Source of the DNA: Campylobacterales bacterium | Lineage (GTDB): Bacteria > Campylobacterota > Campylobacteria > Campylobacterales > Thiovulaceae | DNA: 18,376 nucleotides | Direction of reading: 5' to 3' | Assembly: GCA_012963895.1 (NCBI GenBank) | Contig: DTUW01000130.1 | Location: 1-18,376 of the forward strand | Part shown: piece by piece, positions 6,273 through 14,691 of the stretch | Numbering within the stretch: position 1 is the first letter of the stretch | How the letters are laid out: each line of letters starts with the position of its first letter | Notes under the pieces: generated by a model | Database searches by the model: none | What the model was told of the DNA's origin: nothing | The model's input: only the letters and a program-made list of their open reading frames with translations | Program-made: the position numbers and the translations under genes

Positions 6273-7583
6273 ATGGAATTGAAACCTAACAAAATAGACA
6301 CTGCAAATATCGAAATTGAAGCCACTATATCCAAAGCAGATATTGACGAGCATGTCAATAGAATTGCCAAAGAACTATCGAAATCTATAAATCTACCGGG
6401 ATTTAGAAAAGGCAAAGTTCCTGTCAAAGCTGTCAAACTTCATTACGGTTCAAGACTTGTAGAAGATGGAGAGGCAGAAGCTCTTAAAGAGGTTCTCAAT
6501 CGTGGTTTAAAAGAGTTGGGAGTTGAGCAGTCCCAAATTATTACAGAGCCTACTTTTGAGAAGTTTGAGAAAAAAGATGATGGCTCAATTGAGGTTATTA
6601 TCAATGTTCCTTTAAGACCTGTTGTAGAGGTTGAGGATTACCATTCTCTAATTCCAGAGGTTGAGATGCCTAATGTCTCTGATGATGAGGTTGAGCAGAG
6701 AATTCGAGAGATGTTAGAAGCAAAAGCTCCATTTGTAGAGGTTACAGATAGAGGGATAGAGAATGGAGATAATGTAAATCTCGACTTTCAAGGCTTTATT
6801 GATGGTGAGCCGTTTGATGGTGGAAGTGCAGGAGGATATAATCTAAAAGTTGGACAAAATACATTTATCCCGGGCTTTGAAGAGCAACTATTGGGATTGA
6901 AAAAAGGAGAGGAAAAAGAGGTTAGAGTTACCTTTCCAGAAAACTACCACAATAAAGATTTAGCAGGTAAAGATGCTGTTTTCAAATGCAAAATCAACAA
7001 AATAGAGATAAAAGAGACCCCAGAGTTGAATGAAGAGAGTGCTAAATCTCTATTGCAAGATGACCAAATAGTTGAAGGTGAAAACCCTATTGAAACTCTT
7101 AAAAAGGTCGTGAAAAAAGATTTGGAAAATGAGAAACTAAGCGAAAAATACAATAGCGAGATAAAACCTAAGTTCCGTGAAGCTCTTGCTGAAAAATTCC
7201 AGTTCGACTTACCAAAATCGGTAGTTGAGAGAGAGATTGAGCAGAGAATAAATCAAGAAGTTCAAACTATGTCAGAGGAAGAGATAAACGAGCTTCGCAA
7301 CAATCCAGAAAAGATAGAAGAGCTGAAAGAGAGACATCGAGAAGAGGCTGAAAAGTCGGTTAGAATGACCTTTATTATCGATGTTCTGGCTCAAAAAGAG
7401 GGAATATCTGTTTCAGATGAAGAGGTTCAACAGGTGTTGATATATGAGGCTTTGATGACTCAACAAGACTATACCCAACTTATAGCTCAATACGAGAAGG
7501 CGGGGCTAATTCCTCTAATCAAGATGTCTATTCTTGAAGATAAAGTATTGACAAAAATTTTAGATAGTAAGTTGAAAAAGTAG
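6273..7583 (+). CDS. tig: Trigger factor, ribosome-associated chaperone and peptidyl-prolyl isomerase
   Basis: Binds the ribosome exit tunnel, shields nascent chains and isomerises proline bonds. The 436-residue length fits the family (E. coli 432). The N-terminal ribosome-binding domain (about 1-145) carries the signature GFRKGKVP at 43-50. An FKBP-type isomerase domain spans about 158-245 (NGDNVNLDFQGFIDGEPFDGG, then FIPGFEEQLLGLKKGE at 198-213 and TFPENY at 220-225). The remaining part (about 250-436) is charged and helical, as expected for the chaperone arms and body. GAGGA lies ten bases before the ATG. The stop codon is two bases before clpP, a pairing known in many bacteria including Campylobacterota. 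Confidence 0.97.
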   Translation: MELKPNKIDTANIEIEATISKADIDEHVNRIAKELSKSINLPGFRKGKVPVKAVKLHYGSRLVEDGEAEALKEVLNRGLKELGVEQSQIITEPTFEKFEKKDDGSIEVIINVPLRPVVEVEDYHSLIPEVEMPNVSDDEVEQRIREMLEAKAPFVEVTDRGIENGDNVNLDFQGFIDGEPFDGGSAGGYNLKVGQNTFIPGFEEQLLGLKKGEEKEVRVTFPENYHNKDLAGKDAVFKCKINKIEIKETPELNEESAKSLLQDDQIVEGENPIETLKKVVKKDLENEKLSEKYNSEIKPKFREALAEKFQFDLPKSVVEREIEQRINQEVQTMSEEEINELRNNPEKIEELKERHREEAEKSVRMTFIIDVLAQKEGISVSDEEVQQVLIYEALMTQQDYTQLIAQYEKAGLIPLIKMSILEDKVLTKILDSKLKK

Positions 7584-7585
7584 AG

Positions 7586-8179
7586 ATGAGCTATATTCCT
7601 TATGTAGTTGAAAAGACGGGACGGGGCGAAAGAGCCTACGATATATATTCTCGTCTTCTCAAAGATAGAATAGTGATGTTGAGTGGTGAAGTCAATGATG
7701 CTGTTGCCTCTTCAATAGTCGCTCAGCTCCTTTTTTTAGAAGCAGAAGACCCTGAAAAAGATATATATTTCTATATCAACTCTCCGGGTGGAGCTGTTAC
7801 GAGTGGAATGGCTATTTTTGACACTATGAACTATATTAAACCAGATATAGTTACTATCTGCATAGGACAAGCTGCATCGATGGGGGCTTTCCTTCTTTCG
7901 TCGGGGACAAAAGGGAAAAGGTATGCCCTTCCTCATGCAAGAATTATGATTCATCAACCACTCGGAGGAGCTCAGGGACAGGCGACAGATATAAAAATTC
8001 AAGCAGAAGAGATTTTACGAATCAAATCGGAACTAAATAGAATTCTTTCCGAAAATACAGGGCAAGATATTTCTAAAATCGAGGAGGATACCGAAAGGGA
8101 TAAATTTATGAGTGCTTCTGATGCAGTTGAGTATGGACTTATCGATAAGGTGCTACTTAGAAATAGCGAAGAGAGTTAG
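7586..8179 (+). CDS. clpP: ATP-dependent Clp protease proteolytic subunit
   Basis: Serine protease that forms the double-heptamer chamber fed by ClpA or ClpX ATPases. It is 197 residues long, with N-terminal SYIPYVVEK typical of ClpP. The catalytic triad is intact: S98 in GQAASMGAF, H123 in IMIHQPLGG, and D172 in DTERDKFMS. NSPGGAVTSG (65-74) forms the oxyanion region. Only two bases separate it from tig, and the ribosome-binding site within the end of tig is weak, which points to translational coupling. A 21-base gap with AGGGAG leads into the next gene. Confidence 0.97.
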   Translation: MSYIPYVVEKTGRGERAYDIYSRLLKDRIVMLSGEVNDAVASSIVAQLLFLEAEDPEKDIYFYINSPGGAVTSGMAIFDTMNYIKPDIVTICIGQAASMGAFLLSSGTKGKRYALPHARIMIHQPLGGAQGQATDIKIQAEEILRIKSELNRILSENTGQDISKIEEDTERDKFMSASDAVEYGLIDKVLLRNSEES

Positions 8180-8200
8180 CAAAACCTAGGGAGTTCTTAA

Positions 8201-9415
8201 ATGCATGATGATGAGGATTTTGACCTGGAAGAACTTATCATCTCTACCCATTCAGTTAAAGGAATTCCCGAACAAGATAAAAAAATTGATGAATTTGAGA
8301 GCGACATGAGCAAAGGGGATATTGATATAGAAAATCTTGAAGAGGAATTAGGTTCAGTTCCTACTGATGAGATTCCTGATGAGATAGATTTCAGCAAAGA
8401 AATTGCACTAAATAATTTAGAAGAAGAGAATCAAGAGATAGATATTTCTCCATCAACATATGAGCCACCCAAGCAGAGTGGTGATATTTCTGAGTTTGGA
8501 AAGTTGATATTAGAAGAGATAGCTAGGCGGAACTTACCTCCAACTCCTGAAAATTACAAAATCTATTTTCATCAACTTTTACAGACTCAAAGTGAAGCCT
8601 TTCAAGATGCTATATTTGACATCTTAGATAAAGAAAGCAACAGCAAAGAGGAAGAGAGAAAAGAGGAGATAGAGAACACTCTACAAGAGACTATAAAATT
8701 GAATAAACAGCTATTGGCTCTCACCGCTAAGATATACGAAAATATCTCTATTATGCGAAATATTGCCCATCAACGAGATGAGGAGCTGAATGACAAGAGT
8801 GTCCATGATGTAGTGAGATTGTTGAAGTTCGACCTAAACAAGCTTGAAAGTGTCTTAGGAAAACAGCAGGATAGTATGAAAAACCTATATAGTCGCACTG
8901 CTTCGGCTGTGAATAGTATATATGAAAATACTATCTACGATGATGAGTTTGAGGTATATAATAGAAAATATTTTATAGATGCTCTAAATGATGAAATTGA
9001 GAAGATGGGCTATTTCCAACACCATAGCTCAATAGCTTTGATAATACCTCATCGACGATTAACCTCTAAATATCTCACTCCAAAGGTAGCCAATATCATT
9101 TTAAAAACTATTGCCAGAATTCTCAAAGAGAGTTTTAGAAGAACCGACACAGTGGCATACTATGGAAATAGTATCTTTGGAGTTCTAATTACCCATTCAA
9201 CATTAGAAGAGAGTGAAGACAAGATAATAAAGTTCAACCATAGACTAAAAGAGAGTGCTTTGTATGTTGGAGATAAGAAGGTAGATATTAGGGTAAAAGT
9301 TGGAATTTCTGAACTGCTACCAACTCGAAAAGTTCAGGAATCTATTGCCAAAGCATTAGAAGCTTTGCAGAAAGCGAATAAGTCGGAGACATCTCTATAC
9401 AAAATAGTTAGATAG
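8201..9415 (+). CDS. Degenerate GGDEF-domain protein, probably catalytically inactive
   Basis: The 404-residue protein has an acidic, probably disordered N-terminus (about 1-95), then a helical region containing LPPTPENY (112-119), a motif I recall from linker regions of many diguanylate cyclases, then charged coiled-coil stretches (about 145-235), and a C-terminal GGDEF fold (about 245-404). In that fold the signature GG(D/E)EF is replaced by GNSIF (322-326), removing the metal-binding acidic residue and the general substrate contacts. The first metal-binding Asp region also lacks acidic residues (IIPHRR, 281-286). An RxxD motif (R313-D316) is kept exactly five residues before GNSIF, where the c-di-GMP inhibitory site sits in real cyclases. 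No membrane segment is predicted. AGGGAG lies seven bases before the ATG. Likely role: a c-di-GMP-binding or purely structural signalling protein, not a cyclase. Confidence 0.78.
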   Translation: MHDDEDFDLEELIISTHSVKGIPEQDKKIDEFESDMSKGDIDIENLEEELGSVPTDEIPDEIDFSKEIALNNLEEENQEIDISPSTYEPPKQSGDISEFGKLILEEIARRNLPPTPENYKIYFHQLLQTQSEAFQDAIFDILDKESNSKEEERKEEIENTLQETIKLNKQLLALTAKIYENISIMRNIAHQRDEELNDKSVHDVVRLLKFDLNKLESVLGKQQDSMKNLYSRTASAVNSIYENTIYDDEFEVYNRKYFIDALNDEIEKMGYFQHHSSIALIIPHRRLTSKYLTPKVANIILKTIARILKESFRRTDTVAYYGNSIFGVLITHSTLEESEDKIIKFNHRLKESALYVGDKKVDIRVKVGISELLPTRKVQESIAKALEALQKANKSETSLYKIVR

Positions 9416-10162
9416 TTGATAACCAATATCTCTATTGTAGTTACTACCTTCAACTCTGAAAAGAGTATTAGATATACCCTAAATTCACTCCAAAAGTTCC
9501 GAGAAGTTATTATTTACGATACAGGCTCAACAGATTCCACTTTGGAGATAATTAGGCAATATCCCAATACCAATTTGGTTCAAGGTTATTTTTCCAATTT
9601 TGGAGAGACGAAAAATAGGGCTATCTCCTATGCTTCTAACTCTTGGGTATTGGTGTTAGACCACGATGAATATTTGAATTGCGATTTAGTCTCTGAAATT
9701 GCCAATTTGGAATTGGACTCCAATATTGGATATGCGATAAAGAGGGATAACTATATTTTGGGTAAAAAGATGAGGTGGGGAGGAGTTGGTAATGATTGGT
9801 TGGTTCGTATTTTCAACCGAGATAGATATAGGTTTGTCAATCTACCAGTTCATGAATATGTAGAGATTGATAAAAAAAATATTAGAAAACTCCAAAATAG
9901 TTTTTCCCATATCGCCGTTACTGATGTTTCACAAATATTGGAAAAGATAGCGAGATATTCCAAGATGGCTCCAAAAAAGAGATACCCCCTATCTCTGATA
10001 CTCCTCAAATCTCTATTTGCATTTTTGAAATCCTATATATTTCAACTCGGATTTTTAGAAGGTTGGAGAGGGTTACTAATAGCAGTTTCCAACTTCAACG
10101 GTCGATTTTACAGATATATCAGGAGCAAACATGATAGAGACGATTCGAAAGATAGCCACTAG
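9416..10162 (+). CDS. Family-2 glycosyltransferase, WaaE/KdtX-like
   Basis: Probably adds a sugar to lipopolysaccharide core or another surface glycan on the cytoplasmic face of the membrane. The 248-residue protein starts with the GT-A nucleotide-sugar fold: ISIVVTTFNSE (5-15), YDTGSTDST (34-42), ETKNRAISYA (64-73), and LDHDEY (81-86), where the DHD triplet is the metal-binding DXD. RIFNRDRYRF (131-140) and LPVHEY (143-148) resemble the acceptor region of WaaE-like enzymes, and the hydrophobic C-terminal stretch (about 191-215) followed by GWRGLLIA (216-223) may anchor to the membrane. The start is TTG, directly after the TAG of the preceding gene: the fold begins at once after it, leaving no room for a later start. 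No ribosome-binding site is seen, so translation probably depends on the upstream gene. It overlaps the next gene by 32 bases. Confidence 0.83.
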   Translation: MITNISIVVTTFNSEKSIRYTLNSLQKFREVIIYDTGSTDSTLEIIRQYPNTNLVQGYFSNFGETKNRAISYASNSWVLVLDHDEYLNCDLVSEIANLELDSNIGYAIKRDNYILGKKMRWGGVGNDWLVRIFNRDRYRFVNLPVHEYVEIDKKNIRKLQNSFSHIAVTDVSQILEKIARYSKMAPKKRYPLSLILLKSLFAFLKSYIFQLGFLEGWRGLLIAVSNFNGRFYRYIRSKHDRDDSKDSH

Positions 10163-10985
10163 TTCGACCTATCCAAAATCAGAGCTAGGAACTCTGTTCC
10201 ATCTAGTTATCCCACTTTTCGACAATCTCGGTTGGAAAATAGGAATGGTGGAAAATATGGTCTTTGAGGATAAGACCAAAACAAACAGAAGGGTAGATAT
10301 AAAATTTCAAGCTAACTCTAAAAGTTTTCTACTTGAAGCTAAGAGAAGTGATAAGAAGCTGGATTATAAAGATTTAGAGCAACTCGCTACATACCTAAAT
10401 AGTGATGAGAAAACAGATATTGGAATATTGACCAATGGGATAGAGTATTGGATAGTAGATAATTTACAAAATGGATTGGAAAACAAGGTAATTTACAACT
10501 TCTCTATCCAAACTATCTCACAATGTGATTTGGAGGTATTGGAATATTTTCGATTTCCCCTAAATAGATTTGAGAAGCTGAGAAAAAAGATAGAGGTCGT
10601 TGAGGGGCAATTACTATTAGAAGAGATTGAATGTAATCCAATATTGGATATTCCAGAAAAGAGCCACCTCATCGATTGGGATAACTTCTCCAAATTAGAT
10701 GCTCCAAGAGGTCGAGGAGCTGAAATATTTTTCCAAAAAGTTGAACTATTCCTATCTGAAATGGATAAAAGAGGGGTAGATTTGGAAAACCTATATAGAA
10801 ATTTTCACCAAGTTTTTGAGTTCGATAAGACTAAATACCAACACAAAACATCTCAAAAATTTGGAGTGGATATAAATACAAACTTTTCAAATAAGGAAAA
10901 GGAGAGACTATTAGAAAAGATGGCGAAATTTGCGAAACAGCATCTGCAAAAAGAGAGTATGGAACATATACTACTCAATAGTTAG
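10131..10985 (+). CDS. Stand-alone PD-(D/E)XK nuclease-like protein (HsdR N-terminal type)
   Basis: The N-terminal half looks like the nuclease domain of type I restriction R subunits. It shows E18 in a first helix (KSELGTLFHL), then RRVDIKF with D56, LLEAKR with E69 and K71, giving the D-(12)-EXK core, and Q84-L-A-T-Y88, matching the QxxxY motif shared with RecB-type nucleases. DIGILTNGIEYWIVD (96-110) completes the fold. The active site therefore looks intact. Residues 150-284 contain charged helices and an unrecognised stretch (APRGRGAEIFFQ, 191-202). There are no helicase, methyltransferase or specificity genes nearby, so this is not a complete restriction system. AGGAG lies five bases before the ATG, inside the glycosyltransferase gene. 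Function unknown; DNA cleavage or repair, or a remnant turned to another use, are all possible. Confidence 0.72.
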   Translation: MIETIRKIATSSTYPKSELGTLFHLVIPLFDNLGWKIGMVENMVFEDKTKTNRRVDIKFQANSKSFLLEAKRSDKKLDYKDLEQLATYLNSDEKTDIGILTNGIEYWIVDNLQNGLENKVIYNFSIQTISQCDLEVLEYFRFPLNRFEKLRKKIEVVEGQLLLEEIECNPILDIPEKSHLIDWDNFSKLDAPRGRGAEIFFQKVELFLSEMDKRGVDLENLYRNFHQVFEFDKTKYQHKTSQKFGVDINTNFSNKEKERLLEKMAKFAKQHLQKESMEHILLNS

Positions 10986-11003
10986 AGAGCCTTCAAATTT
11001 CCA

Positions 11004-11012
11004 TGTTAGAAT
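11004..11012 (+). promoter_or_regulatory. Extended -10 promoter element before yajC
   Basis: TGTTAGAAT gives TG-N-TAGAAT in the 54-base gap before yajC. Transcription would begin near 11019, about 20 bases before the ATG, leaving AAGGA in the leader. This would give the Sec genes their own promoter independent of the upstream nuclease-like gene. No clear -35 box. Confidence 0.4.
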
Positions 11013-11039
11013 GCATCAAAAAAATAGAAAGGAAATTTT

Positions 11040-11324
11040 ATGGAACAGACAGCTGGACAAGGGAGCTTTTTAGCATCTATTCTACCTCTAATAGTTCTAT
11101 TTGCCATCTTCTACTTTTTGGTAATTAGACCTCAACAGAAACAGATGAAAGAGCATCAAGAGATGGTAAATAGCTTAACCAAAGGGGATAAGATAGTTAC
11201 TAATGGTGGTCTCATTGTAGAGGTTGTAAAAGTTGAACCAAACTTTTTCAAAGTAAAACTAAACGACAATACAGAGGCTAAATTGGATAGAGATTCTGTT
11301 TTGAAAAAGTATGATGAAGCTTAA
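11040..11324 (+). CDS. yajC: Sec translocon accessory subunit YajC
   Basis: Small inner-membrane partner of SecDF in protein export. The 94-residue protein has one membrane span (about 11-29) followed by the family's hallmark RPQQKQ (30-35) and a small cytoplasmic beta domain containing KGDKIVTNGGLIVEV (48-62). Length is typical (E. coli 110, many others about 90). AAGGA lies eight bases before the ATG. The 3' end overlaps secD by 14 bases. Confidence 0.95.
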   Translation: MEQTAGQGSFLASILPLIVLFAIFYFLVIRPQQKQMKEHQEMVNSLTKGDKIVTNGGLIVEVVKVEPNFFKVKLNDNTEAKLDRDSVLKKYDEA

Positions 11325-12870
11325 TTACAGACTATTCATTTTTCTAATCGCTACCCTTTTTGGGGTGGCTCTCTCTATCCCTTCTATTTTTCAAACAGAG
11401 TGGGGAAAAAAGATAAATTTAGGTTTAGATTTACAAGGGGGATTGCACCTACTTCTAGGGGTGAAGAGTGAAGAGGCTATTAAGTCTCGATTGAAATCTA
11501 TGGCTACAAGTATTAGCTATCACATGGACAAAAATGATATATATATAGAGGACTTGAAAATAGAGGGGGATAAGATAGTTTTTACCTATTTAGACCCCGA
11601 CGATAGGGAAGAGATAAATAAATATCTATCTAAATTTGAATGGAGTAAAGTTACTCAAAACGGCGATACTTGGACGATTGAAATAACCCCAGAAGGAAAA
11701 GAGGCTATTAAGAAACAGGCACTAAATCAGGCGGTAGAGACTATCAGAAACAGATTAGACCAATTCGGCTTAGCCGAACCAACAGTAGCAAAACAGGGAG
11801 AGGATAAAATCCTCGTAGAGCTACCGGGTATCAAAAGTCAAGAAGATGAACAACGAGCCAGAAACCTCATCGCAAAATCTGCACAACTCTATTTGATGGC
11901 GGTTGATGAAGCCCATCAATCGAAAGCCTCTACTATTACAGAAGAGGAGGCGAAAGGTTATGGAGACCTGCTACTGCCTGAGGAGAATAATGAAAAGGTG
12001 AAATATCTTGTAAAGTCAATTCCCGTTTTAGATGGGGCAAGATTGGTAGATGCTCAGGTGGTATTTAATCAGATGAAACAGCCTGTTATCACTTTCCAAT
12101 TAGATGGAATTGGAGCGGAAATATTTGCCAACTTTACTGAAAAGAATGTAGGTAACCACCTCGCAATAGTCTTAGATGGTAAAGTGGTCTCTGCTCCTGT
12201 AATAAACGAAAGGATAGGAGGAGGTAGCGGACAGATTTCCGGCTCTTTCCAACTTCAAGAGGCACAAGATTTAGCTATTGCTCTAAGAAGTGGAGCATTA
12301 TTAGCCCCTGTCTATATTATGGAAAAGAGAAGCATTGGACCATCTTTGGGAGCTGATTCAATCCGTTCAGCAACTATCGCACTTGTAAGCGGTTTTATGT
12401 TGGTAATTCTATTTATGGTTCTCTACTATGGAAGGTCTGGAATAGTAGCCAATATCGCTCTAATTACCAATCTATTTCTAATCCTTGCGATAATGTCTCT
12501 ATTTGGAGCTACCCTAACCCTTCCGGGTATGGCTGGAATTGTTTTAACTGTTGGTATGGCGGTAGATGCCAATGTTATTATCAACGAAAGAATTCGAGAG
12601 CTTATATATAGTGGTAAATCTATCCATAAAGCGATAGCAGAAGGGTATGAAAAGGCTACAACAGCAATTTTAGATGCTAACCTAACTACCCTAATTGCTG
12701 CAATAGTTCTATATGGATATGGAAATGGACCAGTAAAGGGGTTTGCAATTACTATTAGTATAGGTATTCTCGCATCTATGCTAACTGCAATATTGGGAAC
12801 TCGTGGCATATATGAGGCTATGAGTAGTTCTATTTCAAAACATGGGAGAAAATATTTTGGAATTGAGTAG
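11311..12870 (+). CDS. secD: Protein translocase subunit SecD
   Basis: Inner-membrane subunit that uses the proton gradient to pull exported proteins through SecYEG and release them in the periplasm. The 519-residue protein has an N-terminal span (about 6-24), the D1 motif DLQGG (40-44), a large periplasmic region (about 45-345, with TVETIRNRLDQFG-like signature near 141-153), then five more spans (about 352-500). The fourth-span motif GMAVDANVIINERIRE (415-430) keeps D419, the acidic residue linked to proton coupling. Length is of the short type common outside enterics. Two ATGs in tandem (11311 and 11314) make the exact start uncertain; no clear ribosome-binding site is present, and the gene begins within the end of yajC, so coupling is likely. 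Confidence 0.95.
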   Translation: MMKLNYRLFIFLIATLFGVALSIPSIFQTEWGKKINLGLDLQGGLHLLLGVKSEEAIKSRLKSMATSISYHMDKNDIYIEDLKIEGDKIVFTYLDPDDREEINKYLSKFEWSKVTQNGDTWTIEITPEGKEAIKKQALNQAVETIRNRLDQFGLAEPTVAKQGEDKILVELPGIKSQEDEQRARNLIAKSAQLYLMAVDEAHQSKASTITEEEAKGYGDLLLPEENNEKVKYLVKSIPVLDGARLVDAQVVFNQMKQPVITFQLDGIGAEIFANFTEKNVGNHLAIVLDGKVVSAPVINERIGGGSGQISGSFQLQEAQDLAIALRSGALLAPVYIMEKRSIGPSLGADSIRSATIALVSGFMLVILFMVLYYGRSGIVANIALITNLFLILAIMSLFGATLTLPGMAGIVLTVGMAVDANVIINERIRELIYSGKSIHKAIAEGYEKATTAILDANLTTLIAAIVLYGYGNGPVKGFAITISIGILASMLTAILGTRGIYEAMSSSISKHGRKYFGIE

Positions 12871-13720
12871 AAAAAATATAGTTCTAATCCTATTAGCAAT
12901 ATTTGCAGGATTGGCTTTTGGAGCTATCTATTACAAAAACAGCAAAATCGAGAAAGAGATAGCAGATAGATTGCAGAAATTAGATGGAGTTCAATACAAC
13001 AATATAGATTGTTCCGGTATCGTCTCAACCTCTTGCACCATTTCAGATATGCAATTTCAAGATGAAGAACTCACAATTAGAGAGGTGAAAATATCAGATA
13101 TAGAGAAACTCTATGGATTGGAGAATCTTGAAAAAGATGGCAAATATCCTTTTCATATTGAAATGAACGATTTCACCTCTCCACAAATTGAGGAGTTCAA
13201 AAAAGAGGATATTATGAGAGATAGCGATACTATATCTCTCGTTGTATCGGGTATTGCAAATATTGAAAGTGGAAAAATTGCACTTGACCTACAAACTTCC
13301 ATCGACCTTACCTTAACAGCTATTACCCTATCTACACAACTACATATTGATAGTAAAGATGAACCAGAAAGTATCAGCTTTCAACATATATCCCTATCTC
13401 TTACAGATAAAGAGCTATTGGGTAGGCTCTACCAGTTGAGAAAGAAGGATAAGCCTAATATCACTATGGACGAGTATAGAGAAGAACTAACCAAAGAGTT
13501 TCGAAATATGCTATCCGACTATCCAAAAATAGCCGATGAGGTTGAGAAGTTCATATCAACCGATAGCGATACTTTGGAACTATCTATATCTACAAAATCT
13601 GGAAAATATATTTCATTCGTTGAACTCTTCTTAGGCTACCAATTCGCTTCTATCGGTGGAGTGGTTGGAATTGAGAACTATATAGATAGTAATCTCAAAA
13701 TAGAGGTAAAGGCTAAATAG
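12842..13720 (+). CDS. Unknown membrane-anchored periplasmic protein between secD and secF
   Basis: Family not recognised. The 292-residue protein has one N-terminal membrane span (about 13-31) with preceding basic residues, then a periplasmic portion beginning with a charged helix (32-46) and a segment with two cysteines (C57 and C65, in NIDCSG and TSCTISD) that could form a disulfide. The rest alternates beta-rich stretches (IALDLQTSIDLTLTAITLS, 146-164) with charged helices (about 200-240). The start is uncertain: ATG 12842 has no ribosome-binding site, while TTG 12857 lies eight bases after GGAG (12845-12848) and would remove five residues. It overlaps secD by 29 bases or less, and its stop codon shares a base with the secF start. 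A role in export or envelope maintenance is inferred only from this position. Confidence 0.85.
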   Translation: MGENILELSRKNIVLILLAIFAGLAFGAIYYKNSKIEKEIADRLQKLDGVQYNNIDCSGIVSTSCTISDMQFQDEELTIREVKISDIEKLYGLENLEKDGKYPFHIEMNDFTSPQIEEFKKEDIMRDSDTISLVVSGIANIESGKIALDLQTSIDLTLTAITLSTQLHIDSKDEPESISFQHISLSLTDKELLGRLYQLRKKDKPNITMDEYREELTKEFRNMLSDYPKIADEVEKFISTDSDTLELSISTKSGKYISFVELFLGYQFASIGGVVGIENYIDSNLKIEVKAK

Positions 13721-14691
13721 TGGAACTTTTTCGATTTAAAAACAGCTATGACTTTATGGGTAAGAGTAAGATATTTCTATCTCTTTCTCTTACTCTCATG
13801 GTCTCTTCTCTGCTCCTTCTTTGGACTAAGGGGCTGAATTTCGGTATAGATTTTGCCGGTGGAACTCTGATTCAAGTGAAATATCAGGATAAAGCCCCTA
13901 TATCTGCTATCCGTGAAGCTGTATCACAACATGAACTATTTCAAGGAGCTTCAATTACTGAATTTGGTTCTCCTGATGAGATAGTGATTAGAATAAAAAA
14001 GTCATCGGGTGAATTGAAAAAGGATATTGGTGATGAGGTGGCAGAAATTCTAAGAGGAACGGGAGAGTTCCAGATTAGAAGAGTTGATATGGTTGGGGCA
14101 AAAGTTGGTGGAGAGCTTAGAGAGAAAGGAATTACCGCCCTAATTTTGGTAGTGATTTCTATCCTTATCTATCTCTCTTTTCGGTTTGAATGGCGATTTG
14201 CCTTAGCTTCTATCTTTGCACTTATTCATGATGTAACTATTGCACTTGGAGCGATTAGCCTATTTGAGATAGAGGTAAATCTGGATACTCTCGCAGCTAT
14301 CCTAACAATCTTAGGATATTCCCTAAATGACACTATTATTGTCTTTGATAGGATTCGTGAAGGGCTTGTAAAGTTCAAGAATATATCACTAGCCCATATT
14401 ATCAACGAATCGGTATCCAGAACCCTATCGCGAACCACTCTCACATCTTTGACCACCTTTTTTGTCGTCTTCACCCTCTTCCTCTTTGGAGGGGAGATAA
14501 TTCACGGCTTCTCCTTCACCCTTTTGGTTGGAATAGTTGTAGGAACATATAGTTCAATATTTATCGCCTCTCCAACTCTTATCTGGTTTAGATTTAGTGT
14601 AGAGAAATATAGAAAGATGTTGGCTGAAAAAGAGAAACGAGAGAGAGAAAAGGAGAGAATGCGAGAAATGTATGAAAAAGGAGTTTTATGA
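13720..14691 (+). CDS. secF: Protein translocase subunit SecF
   Basis: Partner of SecD in proton-driven protein export. The 323-residue protein has a first span (about 17-35), the motif GIDFAGGT (42-49), a short periplasmic domain (about 50-130), then five spans (about 138-290). The fourth-span motif LGYSLNDTIIVFDRIRE (198-214) keeps D204 and D210. Residues 295-320 form a strongly charged C-terminal helix on the cytoplasmic side, a common feature of SecF. The start is GTG sharing its first base with the TAG of the preceding gene; the hydrophobic first span follows at a normal distance. GAGG and AAGG stretches about 8-15 bases upstream may serve ribosome binding. Confidence 0.95.
   Translation: MELFRFKNSYDFMGKSKIFLSLSLTLMVSSLLLLWTKGLNFGIDFAGGTLIQVKYQDKAPISAIREAVSQHELFQGASITEFGSPDEIVIRIKKSSGELKKDIGDEVAEILRGTGEFQIRRVDMVGAKVGGELREKGITALILVVISILIYLSFRFEWRFALASIFALIHDVTIALGAISLFEIEVNLDTLAAILTILGYSLNDTIIVFDRIREGLVKFKNISLAHIINESVSRTLSRTTLTSLTTFFVVFTLFLFGGEIIHGFSFTLLVGIVVGTYSSIFIASPTLIWFRFSVEKYRKMLAEKEKREREKERMREMYEKGVL

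Noticed and set aside
8201..9415. Active diguanylate cyclase
   Set aside because: The GGDEF motif reads GNSIF and the metal-binding acidic residues are missing.
10131..10985. Complete type I restriction system
   Set aside because: Only an HsdR N-terminal-like domain is present; no helicase motor, methylase or specificity gene in the window.
12426..12899. 157-codon open frame antisense to secD
   Set aside because: It mirrors the hydrophobic secD spans and has no family features.
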